Below the pieces are notes generated by a model that was not told the DNA's origin, made no database searches, and was given only the letters and a program-made list of their open reading frames with translations. A stretch of 64,000 bases of DNA from NCBI GenBank assembly GCA_030544215.1, contig JARZZO010000008.1:23475614-23539613 (forward strand). The letters run 5' to 3'. This document shows positions 57,401-62,039 of this stretch, piece by piece (position 1 is the stretch's first letter; each line of letters starts with the position of its first letter). The translations under genes were made by a program, and so were the position numbers. This DNA is from Zantedeschia hybrid cultivar. Taxonomy: Eukaryota > Streptophyta > Magnoliopsida > Alismatales > Araceae.

Positions 57401-58278
57401 TTAATTTCTTTCTGCCGGTAACAAGGGTAGGGAAGGAAAGTGGGCCCACGCGCTCACCATTCATAAGTAGGACTGGCAAGCCCCTACGACCATACGACTG
57501 TGAATGGAGGAGACGATAACCCTCTCCCACTTTTAATTCTTTTCCTCCAATACTTTTAATCCATTTTAACCATCAACTACGAATTTGCTCGTTTAAAATC
57601 CGAGATCATGCACGAAATGGCACATGACCTATTACGCAGGCCAGGAATCCCCAGGAACAATCGAAGGAAACAGTGGTAATCTTCTCTCCGATCCGCATAC
57701 GCGGTCTGTGCGGGGACAATTGCTGATTTATGAGTTTGCCATTTCGATACCACCGCCAGTCGAACGCGGAGGCGACAATTTTGCTTCCGCGCGACGTGTG
57801 GACCAGCGACGCGGCGAGTCGAGATAGGGGTAACACTACGCGCACGCACAGACACACACACGCCCCACCCCACTCCGAGTCCCAGATCCCCACCCGCCTC
57901 CGACTCACCACCACACTGCTCCAGGATCGGCGCTGACCTCCAGATCATCGCAAAAGGGCAGATGGGGGCCCCGAATCGACGGGAGGGACGGGGAGCCGGA
58001 GAGGGAGACAAAGGGATCCCATCTGGATGGATGCGCGGGTGGACCGGAGCCTCCAAATTGGCAGCAGGAGCGTGGGGGGTAGAGGGCAGGACGTTTCTTC
58101 CGAGGGGTTTGGCGCCCCGGCGAAGAAAGGATCGCTGGAAGAGATGGTGAAGATCTTATACATACATACCTTCCTGTGCGGCGAGTGCCTGGGCATCGGA
58201 TCTCAGGTCTCCGAGGCAGCAGCCCAGCGCCAGAACCAGGAGGAACACCAGCCGAGCTGCTGCGAAGGGCCTCGACAT
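19240..58278 (-). CDS. LRR-malectin receptor-like kinase (subfamily VIII-2), complete, 23 exons
   Basis: A complete receptor kinase can be read through 22 GT-AG introns. Exons, 5' to 3': 58170-58278, 53929-54103, 53702-53773, 52586-52654, 52400-52471, 52258-52329, 51266-51337, 51119-51190, 50935-51006, 50722-50793, 50562-50633, 40675-40746, 40464-40541, 40224-40283, 40109-40147, 39939-39988, 39430-39800, 31222-31420, 30814-31085, 30466-30676, 30130-30367, 20334-20484, 19240-19623. The total is 3054 nt, or 1017 residues plus stop, the usual length for this family. Layout: signal peptide 1-29, LRR region about 37-390, malectin domain about 410-598, membrane helix 612-633, kinase from about 670, acidic Ser-rich tail. 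The kinase keeps the Gly loop GEGGFG, K702, HRD (D800) and DFG (D818), so an active RD kinase is expected. The family acts at the plasma membrane in immunity, cell death or pollen signalling. The ligand here is unknown. Confidence 0.9.
21329..23006 (-). mobile_element. L1-type LINE, 5'-truncated, TSD 14 bp
   Basis: Minus-strand pieces read as the end of a plant L1 reverse transcriptase ORF: SLGGRITFLNSVLTALPHHF, then LIRRRFLWE, KSLKLMNIALLGKWIWELI, VGNGDSTMFWLERRTGD and a zinc-binding CVLCGEDLEDIEHFLITC with a conserved C-terminal WGIWKERNAKV. Stops and shifts break the frame. The element ends in TTTTCAAAA on its own strand. It is flanked by TTGGTCTCTCTCTT (21315-21328) and TTGGCCTCTCTCTT (23007-23020), a 13/14 match that fits a TSD. 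The endonuclease and most of the RT are missing, the usual result of incomplete reverse transcription. It lies in intron 21 of gene C, same strand. Confidence 0.85.
23021..24827. other. Intron 21 sequence with dispersed repeat fragments
   Basis: No gene is seen. At 23225-23440 there are segments (CCAATAATTT, ACATTTATACATCCA, repeated TATCCCTATCCTTGTCC) that resemble the body of the hAT element at 49630-50280, so this is probably a damaged relative. A G-run lies at 24414-24427. The block GGTAGGTGACAGCCAGC occurs twice, at about 24425 and 24557. Nothing else stands out. Confidence 0.4.
24831..25109. mobile_element. PIF/Harbinger-like MITE, TSD TTA
   Basis: A 279-bp element has terminal inverted repeats of about 23 bp: GCCTCAATTTGATTGCAGAA at the left and GCGCCACTTTGATTGGAGAA read inward from the right, both followed by TAG. 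A TTA target duplication flanks it (24828-24830, 25110-25112). The body is rich in TTATTC and GGAATA. The 3-bp TTA TSD and small size are typical of Tourist-like MITEs. Confidence 0.8.
26340..27184. mobile_element. Non-autonomous hAT element inserted in the RTE LINE, TSD ATAGGTTG
   Basis: An 845-bp insert splits the RTE coding sequence and is flanked by a perfect 8-bp TSD, ATAGGTTG (26332-26339, 27185-27192). Removing it rejoins the RTE frame at IYRLA. Its ends are CATGGTTTGCCGGATCG and, inward from the right, CAAGATTCGCTGACTTG, an imperfect pair. The left end closely resembles CAAGGTTCGCCGTATCG at 40971. Internal segments near both ends repeat CGACTCGTATCTGG. It has a 23-bp A run at about 27055-27077 and no coding capacity. 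Confidence 0.8.
26420..26629. mobile_element. Second hAT MITE nested inside the first, TSD CTGGCATG
   Basis: A 210-bp element made almost entirely of GTACCGG/CCGGTAC and GATACCGG units is flanked by a perfect 8-bp TSD, CTGGCATG (26412-26419, 26630-26637). Its ends are CATGGATGGCAGTACCGG and, inward from the right, CAAGGATGGCCGTACCGG. The body is so self-complementary that open frames run through it in four or more frames, giving false Pro-Val-rich and Arg-Tyr-rich ORFs. It is GC-rich within an AT-rich setting. Confidence 0.8.
28831..30129. other. Intron 21 sequence, no gene seen
   Basis: This stretch between the RTE end and exon 21 contains a G-run at 28830-28839, a short (GA)n at 29480-29498 and a repeated TATCACAATAAATAT at about 29998 and 30028. 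I see no element ends and no coding exon. Confidence 0.4.
30130..31420 (-). CDS. Gene C exons 18-21: malectin end, membrane helix, kinase core
   Basis: Exon 18 (31222-31420) completes the malectin domain (VLKDFNIGDEAGG, NILEIHLYWAGKGT, GVYGPLISAISV). Exon 19 (30814-31085) holds the membrane helix (GAILGIIGACLFLFIFI) and the juxtamembrane segment to GEGGFGTVYK. Exon 20 (30466-30676, the family-standard 211 bp) has VAVKRLSS with the ATP-binding Lys, EIGMISALQHPNLVKL and the hinge YEYMKNNSL. Exon 21 (30130-30367, 238 bp) has IVHRDIKATNILLD, ISDFGLAKL and HISTRVAGT. Introns within the block are 98-137 bp. Confidence 0.92.
31421..32613. other. Intron 17 sequence right of exon 18, no feature seen
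   Basis: This is AT-rich intron sequence without recognisable exons, element ends or coding similarity. It runs up to the target-site duplication of the copia derivative. Confidence 0.4.
32619..32926 (+). repeat. 5' LTR of the deleted copia element
   Basis: The repeat starts TGTAGTGGACCC and ends TTTCTTCA. It contains a TATATAAAAG box at about 32800 and a CCTTCCTTCCTTCC run near its end. It matches 34357-34671 with scattered substitutions. Confidence 0.88.
34357..34671 (+). repeat. 3' LTR of the deleted copia element
   Basis: This copy starts TGTAGTGGACCC. It differs from the 5' LTR by point changes and by a short internal duplication of GGGGTATCC(A) near 34507-34526, which accounts for most of its extra length. 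Confidence 0.88.
34677..35890. other. Intron 17 sequence with perfect short palindromes
   Basis: No gene is seen. A perfect 27-nt palindrome centred on 35207 (CAACAGCTAGTTT-G-AAACTAGCTGTTG, 35194-35220) is followed at about 35230 by a near copy, CTAGTTTGAAACTAG. A second palindrome, CTGGGATCGTTCGATCCCAG, follows at about 35257. The surrounding GATCGG/CCGATC-rich stretch (34920-35420) resembles the hAT elements at 26340 and 40971, but I could not define its ends. Confidence 0.45.
35894..37440 (-). mobile_element. Ty1-copia pol fragment, no LTRs
   Basis: The minus strand carries broken copia pol sequence in order from about 37.4 kb downwards. It starts with a segment before the integrase (LPCCAGCLSHENFHLP). 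The integrase core follows (HLDIWGPTP, INFIDDFSRFTW, then AKWCC-type shifts around EQNGVAEHNH). Next come FWAEVILNFVNL and finally NKLSPRTVKCILLGYNSEHK, the link to RT. Many stops and frameshifts are present, and neither LTR nor RT domain was found. It is an old remnant in intron 17. Confidence 0.75.
37578..37834. mobile_element. PIF/Harbinger-like MITE, TSD CAA
   Basis: A 257-bp element has inverted ends GGGCCGTTTTGTTTTGTGG and, inward from the right, GGGCCGGTTTGTTTGCGGG. It is flanked by CAA (37575-37577, 37835-37837). Its body is rich in GGAATA and TTATTC, like the MITE at 24831, although the ends differ. A 3-bp TSD and GGGCC ends fit Tourist-like MITEs. Confidence 0.8.
37838..39429. other. 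Intron 17 sequence left of exon 17
   Basis: No gene is seen. A C-run of about 24 bases next to an A-run of about 18 lies at 39304-39346 and another A-run at 39361-39369. These homopolymers are likely error-prone in the assembly. A direct repeat CGGTTTATCTGAAAGATTTATT occurs twice back to back at about 38300-38343. Confidence 0.45.
39430..40746 (-). CDS. Gene C exons 12-17: last LRRs, linker and malectin domain (first part)
   Basis: Exon 12 gives DLSFNRLIGQVPSNF and exon 13 LTSNMLTGEIPPWVL. Exon 14 carries the half repeat DISYNNFTGP with CQQANV. Exon 15 is a 39-bp exon, NLVASFSYSNDNS. Exon 16 is a 50-bp Cys-containing linker (APCLRKDLPCPIQAQ). Exon 17 (371 bp) opens the malectin domain with SLFINCGGP and continues to LNGDYLVSLHFAEIMY and GRRLFDVIIQ. 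The tiny exons 15 and 16 are family-typical and are easily missed by gene finders. A 9.8-kb intron precedes this block and an 8.0-kb intron follows it. Confidence 0.9.
40971..41459 (-). mobile_element. 3' end of a defective hAT transposon (left of the copia insert)
   Basis: The terminal motif CAAGGTTCGCCGTATCG begins at 40971 and resembles the ends of the hAT element at 26340. On the minus strand a short coding tail runs from the copia junction (41459) as FGREDGRSF and ends in an acidic SSDDFDEDD-stop at about 41398. This joins in frame to the ORF at 46431 once the copia element and one TSD copy are removed, so both are halves of one older transposon. Confidence 0.65.
41460..41737 (+). repeat. 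5' LTR of the copia element
   Basis: The start is TATCAAGATATG, with the canonical TG mutated to TA. The end is TTTGGCA. It contains CTATTAAAGAAGGCAGAGGC, a promoter-proximal stretch shared with the 3' LTR, where it reads CTATAAAAGAAGG. Confidence 0.88.
42043..46137 (+). pseudogene. Broken copia gag-pol polyprotein
   Basis: gag begins MDSQAKTTIIPVCLNGKNYF and is cut by an in-frame TAG at 42359. A frameshift near 42700 leads to two CCHC zinc knuckles (CYSCQKFGHIAKDC, CRYCKKGGHILSEC) and the protease core WYIDSGASNHM. Integrase pieces follow: LWHRRLGHLP, LVHSDVWTAP, FVTFIDGFSRFT, FDSKAEYLS, NGITERKHRH. RT has WDIVPCPPNIKPIGCKWVY, QMDVKNAFLHGDL and YVDDILITG. RNase H has AYADADWGSCPN and SSCEAEYRAM. 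A TAA after TKHI (45969) precedes the final DLFTKTLPKARH. Further stops lie at about 43490 and 43730 and frameshifts near 44050 and 45060, so no functional polyprotein is made. Confidence 0.9.
46147..46430 (+). repeat. 3' LTR of the copia element
   Basis: The start is TGTCAAGATATG and the end is TTTGGCA. Relative to the 5' LTR it carries extra sequence near its start (TATTTAGACTTTCTATAATT) and lacks a short segment around 46267. Confidence 0.88.
46431..48870 (-). mobile_element. 5' part of the defective hAT transposon (right of the copia insert)
   Basis: The minus strand shows a BED-type zinc finger after an intron acceptor: MPRERRHPTWDYGYTV, then CLYC and HHFSEHLAG (46884 to about 46760). 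It continues through a Ser/Thr/Pro-rich linker with one stop to VFFLEFHVPSITIHRPS, similar to the segment after the BED finger in plant hAT transposases. The catalytic core is missing: the frame goes directly to the acidic tail at 41459. Upstream is a second broken frame (47827 to about 47085, stops after FTGE, SYRRP and NYHV), rich in Tyr, Ser and Asp, which I cannot place. A GTAAGC donor at about 48208 and a GA-rich leader to 48820 suggest an original split transcription unit. Confidence 0.6.
48404..48820. repeat. GA/CT-rich low-complexity tract
   Basis: This is about 400 bp of (GA)n broken by GGGAGACAACG- and GTGACAGCG-type interruptions that recur several times, so it is a minisatellite built on a microsatellite. 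It yields long Ser-Leu or Arg-Glu ORFs on both strands that are not genes. Confidence 0.9.
48871..49621. other. Intron 11 sequence, including a GGCG/CGCC-rich inverted block
   Basis: No gene is seen. At about 49115-49285 a block of AGGCGC, AGGCGAAC and CGCCTAGGCG units occurs in both orientations and looks like the terminal region of a hAT-like element. A related GGGCGGGCGAT...GTCGCC...AGGCGG motif lies in the SINE-like insert at 16731. At 49015-49070 GGGCCGA/TATAAGGCCC stretches also resemble TE ends. Boundaries are not defined. Confidence 0.45.
49630..50280. mobile_element. hAT-type element, 651 bp, TSD ATAGGAAC
   Basis: The ends are TAGGGATGTATATGG and, inward from the right, TAGGGATGTAAAAGGAT. 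A perfect 8-bp TSD, ATAGGAAC (49622-49629 and 50281-50288), flanks the element. The interior repeats CATAAGAATAAGTTTA(T/C)GTTCACACATA in tandem at about 50067-50129. It has no coding capacity. Fragments of the same family appear at about 23225-23440 in intron 21. Confidence 0.85.
50562..53773 (-). CDS. Gene C exons 3-11: leucine-rich repeats
   Basis: Nine consecutive exons, eight of 72 bp and one of 69 bp, each encode one LRR and all join in phase 2. Examples of the repeat cores are NLTGVLPEEIANLTYLRYL, DLSRNYLNGTIP, LGNRLSGKIPAELGSMPVL, LENNQLEGPIPPELGNLVSL, GNPITGKIP, MQGTSMYGSIPSSISSL and RNCSISGEIPSYMGTM. One exon per repeat is the known structure of this subfamily. Introns here are mostly 70-141 bp. 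Two are longer: 52655-53701 and 51338-52257, in which I see no gene or defined element. The CT-rich acceptors and GTGAG or GTATG donors are all canonical. Confidence 0.9.
53929..54103 (-). CDS. Gene C exon 2: N-terminal cap before the LRRs
   Basis: It starts after a GTGCAG acceptor and reads VEALRRIADKLRMPAGQWNF, VDPC, then NVTCDC and CHVIS, the conserved cap of subfamily VIII-2 LRR kinases. The donor is CCT|GTTGGT in phase 2, a weak donor that is at the same position as the GT|GTAAG donor of pseudogene B. The 175-bp length fits the frame on both sides. Confidence 0.88.
55828..56386. mobile_element. hAT-like MITE, TSD GAGATAAA/GATATAAA
   Basis: A 559-bp element has ends CAGGACTGTAAACGA and, inward from the right, TGGAGGTGTAAATGA (9 of 15 match). 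It is flanked by 8-bp repeats that match at 7 positions. The body carries many CTCGTTTA, GAGCTC and TCGACTCGA-type motifs in both orientations, as in 11911-12589, pointing to one family. Confidence 0.6.
57045..57137. repeat. Hairpin: 22-bp inverted repeat
   Basis: Arms AGACTCATGAGGGGGGAGAGGTGA (57045-57068) and TCACTTCCCCCCTCATGAGTCT (57116-57137) pair almost perfectly around a 47-bp loop, which holds its own small palindrome (ATGGGATTATCCCAT). It sits beside CCAACG...AGACTCATA motifs (about 57296) also found at 9997, so it is probably part of a foldback MITE. Confidence 0.65.
58170..58278 (-). CDS. Gene C exon 1: signal peptide
   Basis: The exon encodes MSRPFAAAR, a hydrophobic LVFLLVLALGCCLG core and then SDAQALAAQE, ending in phase 1 at a G|GTATGT donor. 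I chose the ATG at 58278 because it sits directly before the hydrophobic core and gives a standard signal peptide. An in-frame ATG at 58413 would add 45 Arg/Ser/Glu-rich residues and is likely leader sequence. The exon is GC-rich, as are those of copies A and B. Confidence 0.85.
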
Positions 58279-58455
58279 CGGAGCTGCCCAACTCCAAGCA
58301 TCCACCACGCTTCTGCTCCCTCTCTCCTTGCTCTCCCTGCTCTCTCTGCTTTCTCTCGCTTTCAAACCCGTCTTGGCAATCGCGACGGGCAGATATGACA
58401 AAACCTTCTGCACTGCAGCAGCCTCGCGTCAGTTCACTGACCTTTTAAAAGTGGT
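58279..58455 (-). promoter_or_regulatory. Probable promoter and 5' leader of gene C
   Basis: On the gene strand a TATA-like CTTTTAAAAGG occurs at 58441-58451, about 165 bp before the ATG. A GAGAGCAGAGAG-rich leader lies between them. The distance fits a plant core promoter with a leader of about 130 nt. No start site or regulatory element is proven. Confidence 0.4.
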
Positions 58456-58591
58456 AATTGGGATGTCGAATAGAATTGCGCCACGACACCCTCTCACGTC
58501 CCCAGGCAACTCCGACTCCGGTATGCGCTGGTGGCATGAGTTTTACGCTCGAAACAAGACGGTGCGCGTCCCGCTCTAATGAAGTGATAAC

Positions 58592-59354
58592 TAGGTCCGC
58601 AAAGAAATTAATCCGTTCCGTGAATAATTCGTGAGAGGACTGGATAATAACGCAGACTCTGACTTATCTATTAAGTTAGAATAAAAAAGTTTGCTTAAAA
58701 ATTGAAGCTCAATTTATTAAAGAGATTTTTTTACTTTTCATTGTTAGGATTTTTTTAGAGAGGATGCAGGGGCCTTTTAGGAATATTTTAAATAATTGTG
58801 GCGACTAACAATAAATATAAAGATTGGTTTTGTAAAGAATATTAAAAAATTATAAGGATTGAAAAATAAAAATTCTTTGATTAAATAAGTCAACCTTGAA
58901 TAGACAAGTTCGGCTTGATTATATTTGTGAATAAATTTATTTGAGTATTCATTAAGAATTCGTTTACATATTCATTAAGAACACATTTAAGTAAACTCCT
59001 CGTTAAGATCTTTTTTAAGTATAATTTAATTATTCTCGTTATGAATTATTTAGTTAATAAGATATTTAATGTCTTATATAATTTTCTATCAACTAATTGA
59101 AAATATAAATGGATTGGCACTCGCTGCGGTTTAGCTTGAGTTTATAAGTTTAAATTAAGAAATCTTTAAATTAAGTTTATTATGAATTTATTGAATTCAT
59201 AAACTACTCAATATTTGGCCCAAATTCTTTCACTGTCTAAACGAGTCAAATTAGAACAACCGTCATACATGTTCGACTCGAACTCAAGCTCGTTAAAAGC
59301 AAATCTAAACAGGTAAAAGTCGACTGAATTCGGTTCGGTTTGCACCTGTGGAGC
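58592..59354. mobile_element. Relative of the 11911 and 55828 hAT-like MITEs, ends unsure
   Basis: The block starts near CTAGGTCCGCAAAGAAATT and ends near GAATTCGGTTCGGTTTGCACC, whose reverse starts GGTGCAAACCGAA. Between them AGTTTATTAAACGAG-, CTCGTT- and GACTCGAACTC-type motifs recur as in the two related elements. I found no convincing 8-bp TSD, so the limits are approximate. Confidence 0.4.
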
Positions 59355-59645
59355 CTAGGAACATCGTGGCTTTTTTTTACCATTTGCGGTCCCAACCAGC
59401 GGGCAGCTTTTATAAACTGGAAGAGCTAAAAATTGGGGCCCATTGGTGGATTGAAGGCATCCATCGATACTATCTGATGTTAGAAAAGAAATTTAAAAAA
59501 TATATCCCCCTTACACAATCCAATGACTTAAATTGTGCACTCTGTTGGACTGCAGTACAGCAAATATGATTTCAAATTAAAAATTCGACGCACAAACGAA
59601 TTGAAAGGCCCGATATAAAAGTGATGCAAATGTTTGGCTTTTTAA

Positions 59646-59648
<3 letters not shown>

Positions 59649-59716
<68 letters not shown>
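59649..59716. repeat. (AT)34 microsatellite
   Basis: A pure AT dinucleotide run of 68 bp. Long AT runs are prone to length polymorphism and assembly error. Confidence 0.95.
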
Positions 59717-59719
<3 letters not shown>

Positions 59720-60459
59720 GTAGATAAGAAGATTGATATTCTGATATAAAAAAAAAAAGATTGATATAATTTTTTAGACTGATTTATATAATTTTTTAGA
59801 CTAATTATCTAACTGATTACTTATTTATAAATTAGTCAATAAATAATCTTTTTAAATCGATAGTATAATGAATAAAATTACAAATTCATCTTAGATCTGT
59901 ACCAAATCTGACCAGCTTGAATCTGAGTTTGAGCGCCGTAGGAAGGGAGATTCATGATTCATGGGTGGAGGTAGGGTCTGTTGGTGGCTCCAATTTAAAA
60001 CGTAGGAGATCAAATTTGATTAATTGGAATGGTAAAGGAAATATAACATATCCGATCTAGTTTATTTTCGCGACCTAATTATATGGGTCAAGTTGCATTT
60101 CTGTCCGATATGGCATAACAATTATTATTTTATCTGGCATTCAATAACGTTGTCAATGTACATTACACTCTTTTTGATGGTCATAGGCCCATCCGGCCCA
60201 TGTCCCTGTCCCCTACCCCGTTCAGAACTCCCTTATGGAAAACTCCCTATGGTCTATAGAGAGAGGGGAAGATTCTCGATAGAGAAACTTCCTCCCCCGC
60301 CCTCCCCTACCCTGCACTTCCAAGAGTGGGAAACTGTCTCCTCTCAATGAGAATTCTATTCAATTAATTCAGTGGTTCATTAATTGAGCTTTGTCTTGTT
60401 TTAGTGAGGATATCTTTGCCATCCGATATTTTTGTGCTCCTAGTTGTTATCGTGACATG
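59717..60459. other. Upstream spacer, no gene
   Basis: Nothing was recognised apart from a tandem repeat of TTGATATAATTTTTTAGACT-like units at about 59758-59803. A short plus-strand ORF at 60093-60350 has a Pro-rich end and no family similarity. Confidence 0.4.
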
Positions 60460-60849
60460 TAGGAATGTAAATTGGGTAGATTGGGTTGGATTATGTAATA
60501 ATTTGAGTCTAATCCAAATTCAAAATAGTCCAATTCAAATTATGTCCAAATCTAATCCAAATTCAGTCAAAATTCAGTTCCAATTCAATAGTGAGTGAAT
60601 TAGGTTGACTTGGTTTGAATTGGCCCTTTTTATAAATAGTCTATTAGAAATCTTTTACTTTTTATATGAATTATTGTAAAAGTCAATGTATTAAACTAGG
60701 CATACGTTTTCAGCCAACTCAGCTCAAATTTACCTAATGTCAATCTACACTTAGTCAACTCAACTCATATAATATGGGTCAACCCAATTTTTTCAATGTG
60801 GACTAGATTAGACTGAACCACAGATTGACCCGCCCAGTTGACACTCTTA
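60460..60849. mobile_element. hAT-type MITE, TSD GTGACATG/GTGCCACG
   Basis: A 390-bp element has ends TAGGAATGTAAATTGGGTAG and, inward from the right, TAAGAGTGTCAACTGGGCGG, both followed by similar GATTGG/GTCAAT segments. The flanking 8-mers match at 6 of 8 positions. Short direct motifs such as CCAATTCAAAT and AATCCAAATTC repeat inside. It is non-coding. Confidence 0.65.
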
Positions 60850-60857
60850 GTGCCACG

Positions 60858-61673
60858 GGGTTTTGAGTCCAACACCCGCTCCATCTTTCTTCTACATCCT
60901 CCACCCCCTCGATCTCCTGTAGCTTAATCTTTGTGTCTTTTCAATGCCCCTTAAATCTCCCTGAACCCTCCTCTCACCACCATCTCACCTAATTGATTCT
61001 GGAGGTTCTTGCATTTAGAATCTCAGATACCTACCCTAGTTCATATACCAGCCAAATGGAAACATTTATTATAAGGTCTCATGGAGCCTGAAGAGTAGAT
61101 CTAGCGATTAGACAGTAAGAGGGAGTAAAAGGACAACAGTCGACCGGAAGTGTTCTCTCCTAACTTCTAGAATTTTCCTGCTCTTTGTTGCAACTCAGGC
61201 AGTTCCATGTCTGACTTAAATGTTGGCAGTAGTCATAGGAATCATGTAGAACGAGGATGCTTGTCTAGTGAGATATAATTGATGCTACAAATACTAATTA
61301 AAAAGACATCCTTTTTCTCTGTTACAAGTGAAAACTCAACTACTTCAGTCCAATTTACAAAAAGTTGGCCAGTTCAAAGTCAAAATTAATTTCTTTTTCA
61401 AAATGTCATTTAAAAGTTAAAACATACTCAAATTCGAACTCAATATGTCCTCTTAAATATCAAATAAATGCATCATCACGCCACAATCAGTTTGTTAGGG
61501 AAAAACAATAATGTCTATGCAAAATATTGTCTAGTTAAATAAGATAGTTTGGTTCAAACACCGACTTTAAGCAATCACTCTAAAACAAGCCAAACTAAAG
61601 CCATTTCAGCCTGGATTGTTGATTAAAATTCTAATACATTGGTATAATTCATCGTGAATTTGTGATCAACATG
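60858..61673. other. Upstream spacer, no feature seen
   Basis: This is AT-rich sequence without recognisable exons, element ends or repeats. It precedes the target-site duplication of the SINE. Confidence 0.4.
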
Positions 61674-61683
61674 CATGTCCAAT

Positions 61684-61878
61684 GTCGGGTGAGTAATGTA
61701 ATGATAAGGCTCCGATTTTAGGCAAGTTAAATTCTTGCAGGTCATGTGTTTGAGTCATGCACTTCTCTGGAGTAATGCTTAGCATCCGGTATATTTGGGT
61801 CCTTAGCTTGGGAGCTACCCAACACCTCCCGAGGTTCCCATTGTACAGTCCAGTCTTCAAAAAAAAAAAAAAAAAATT
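61684..61878 (+). mobile_element. SINE with A-tail, TSD CATGYCCAAT
   Basis: A 195-bp insert contains a pol III B-box-like segment, GGTCATGTGTTTGAGTCATG (61740-61759), downstream of a weak A-box-like region. It ends in CAGTCTTC plus an 18-base A run. CATGTCCAAT (61674-61683) and CATGCCCAAT (61879-61888) flank it, a 9/10 match. The TAGCTTGGGAGCTACCCAACACC body is typical of plant tRNA-derived SINEs. Confidence 0.75.
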
Positions 61879-61973
61879 CATGCCCAATCCGCCTCATCTC
61901 CAAAAAGAAAAGAATATACATGCCCAATCCGCCTCATCTCCAAAAAGAAAAGAATATACATGCCCAATCCGCA
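61879..61973 (+). repeat. 40-bp tandem repeat, 2.4 copies
   Basis: Units start at 61879, 61919 and 61959 (partial) with CATGCCCAATCCGCCTCATC followed by an A-rich half ending AAGAATATA. The first two units are identical. The first ten bases of each unit are the SINE target-site sequence. Confidence 0.92.
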
Positions 61974-62039
61974 CAAGAATGAGAAAGTAAATAAGCAAAA
62001 TGTTCTAGAAAAATGTCTTTGTTGGTATGTGATATAGCC

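Larger units (their letters stand above)
54104..58169. other. Intron 1 of gene C
   Basis: No exon of gene C or of another gene was found here. The left part is AT-rich. The hAT-like element at 55828-56386 and a hairpin at 57045-57137 are annotated separately. From about 57600 to the exon 1 donor the sequence becomes GC- and CpG-rich, which produces several overlapping ORFs on both strands without family similarity. CpG-rich sequence around first exons is common in monocot genes. Confidence 0.5.

Noticed and set aside
57577..58413. ORFs of 83-159 codons on both strands beside exon 1
   Set aside because: This is GC-rich sequence of intron 1, exon 1 and leader of gene C. Only the signal-peptide frame ending at the phase-1 donor is supported.
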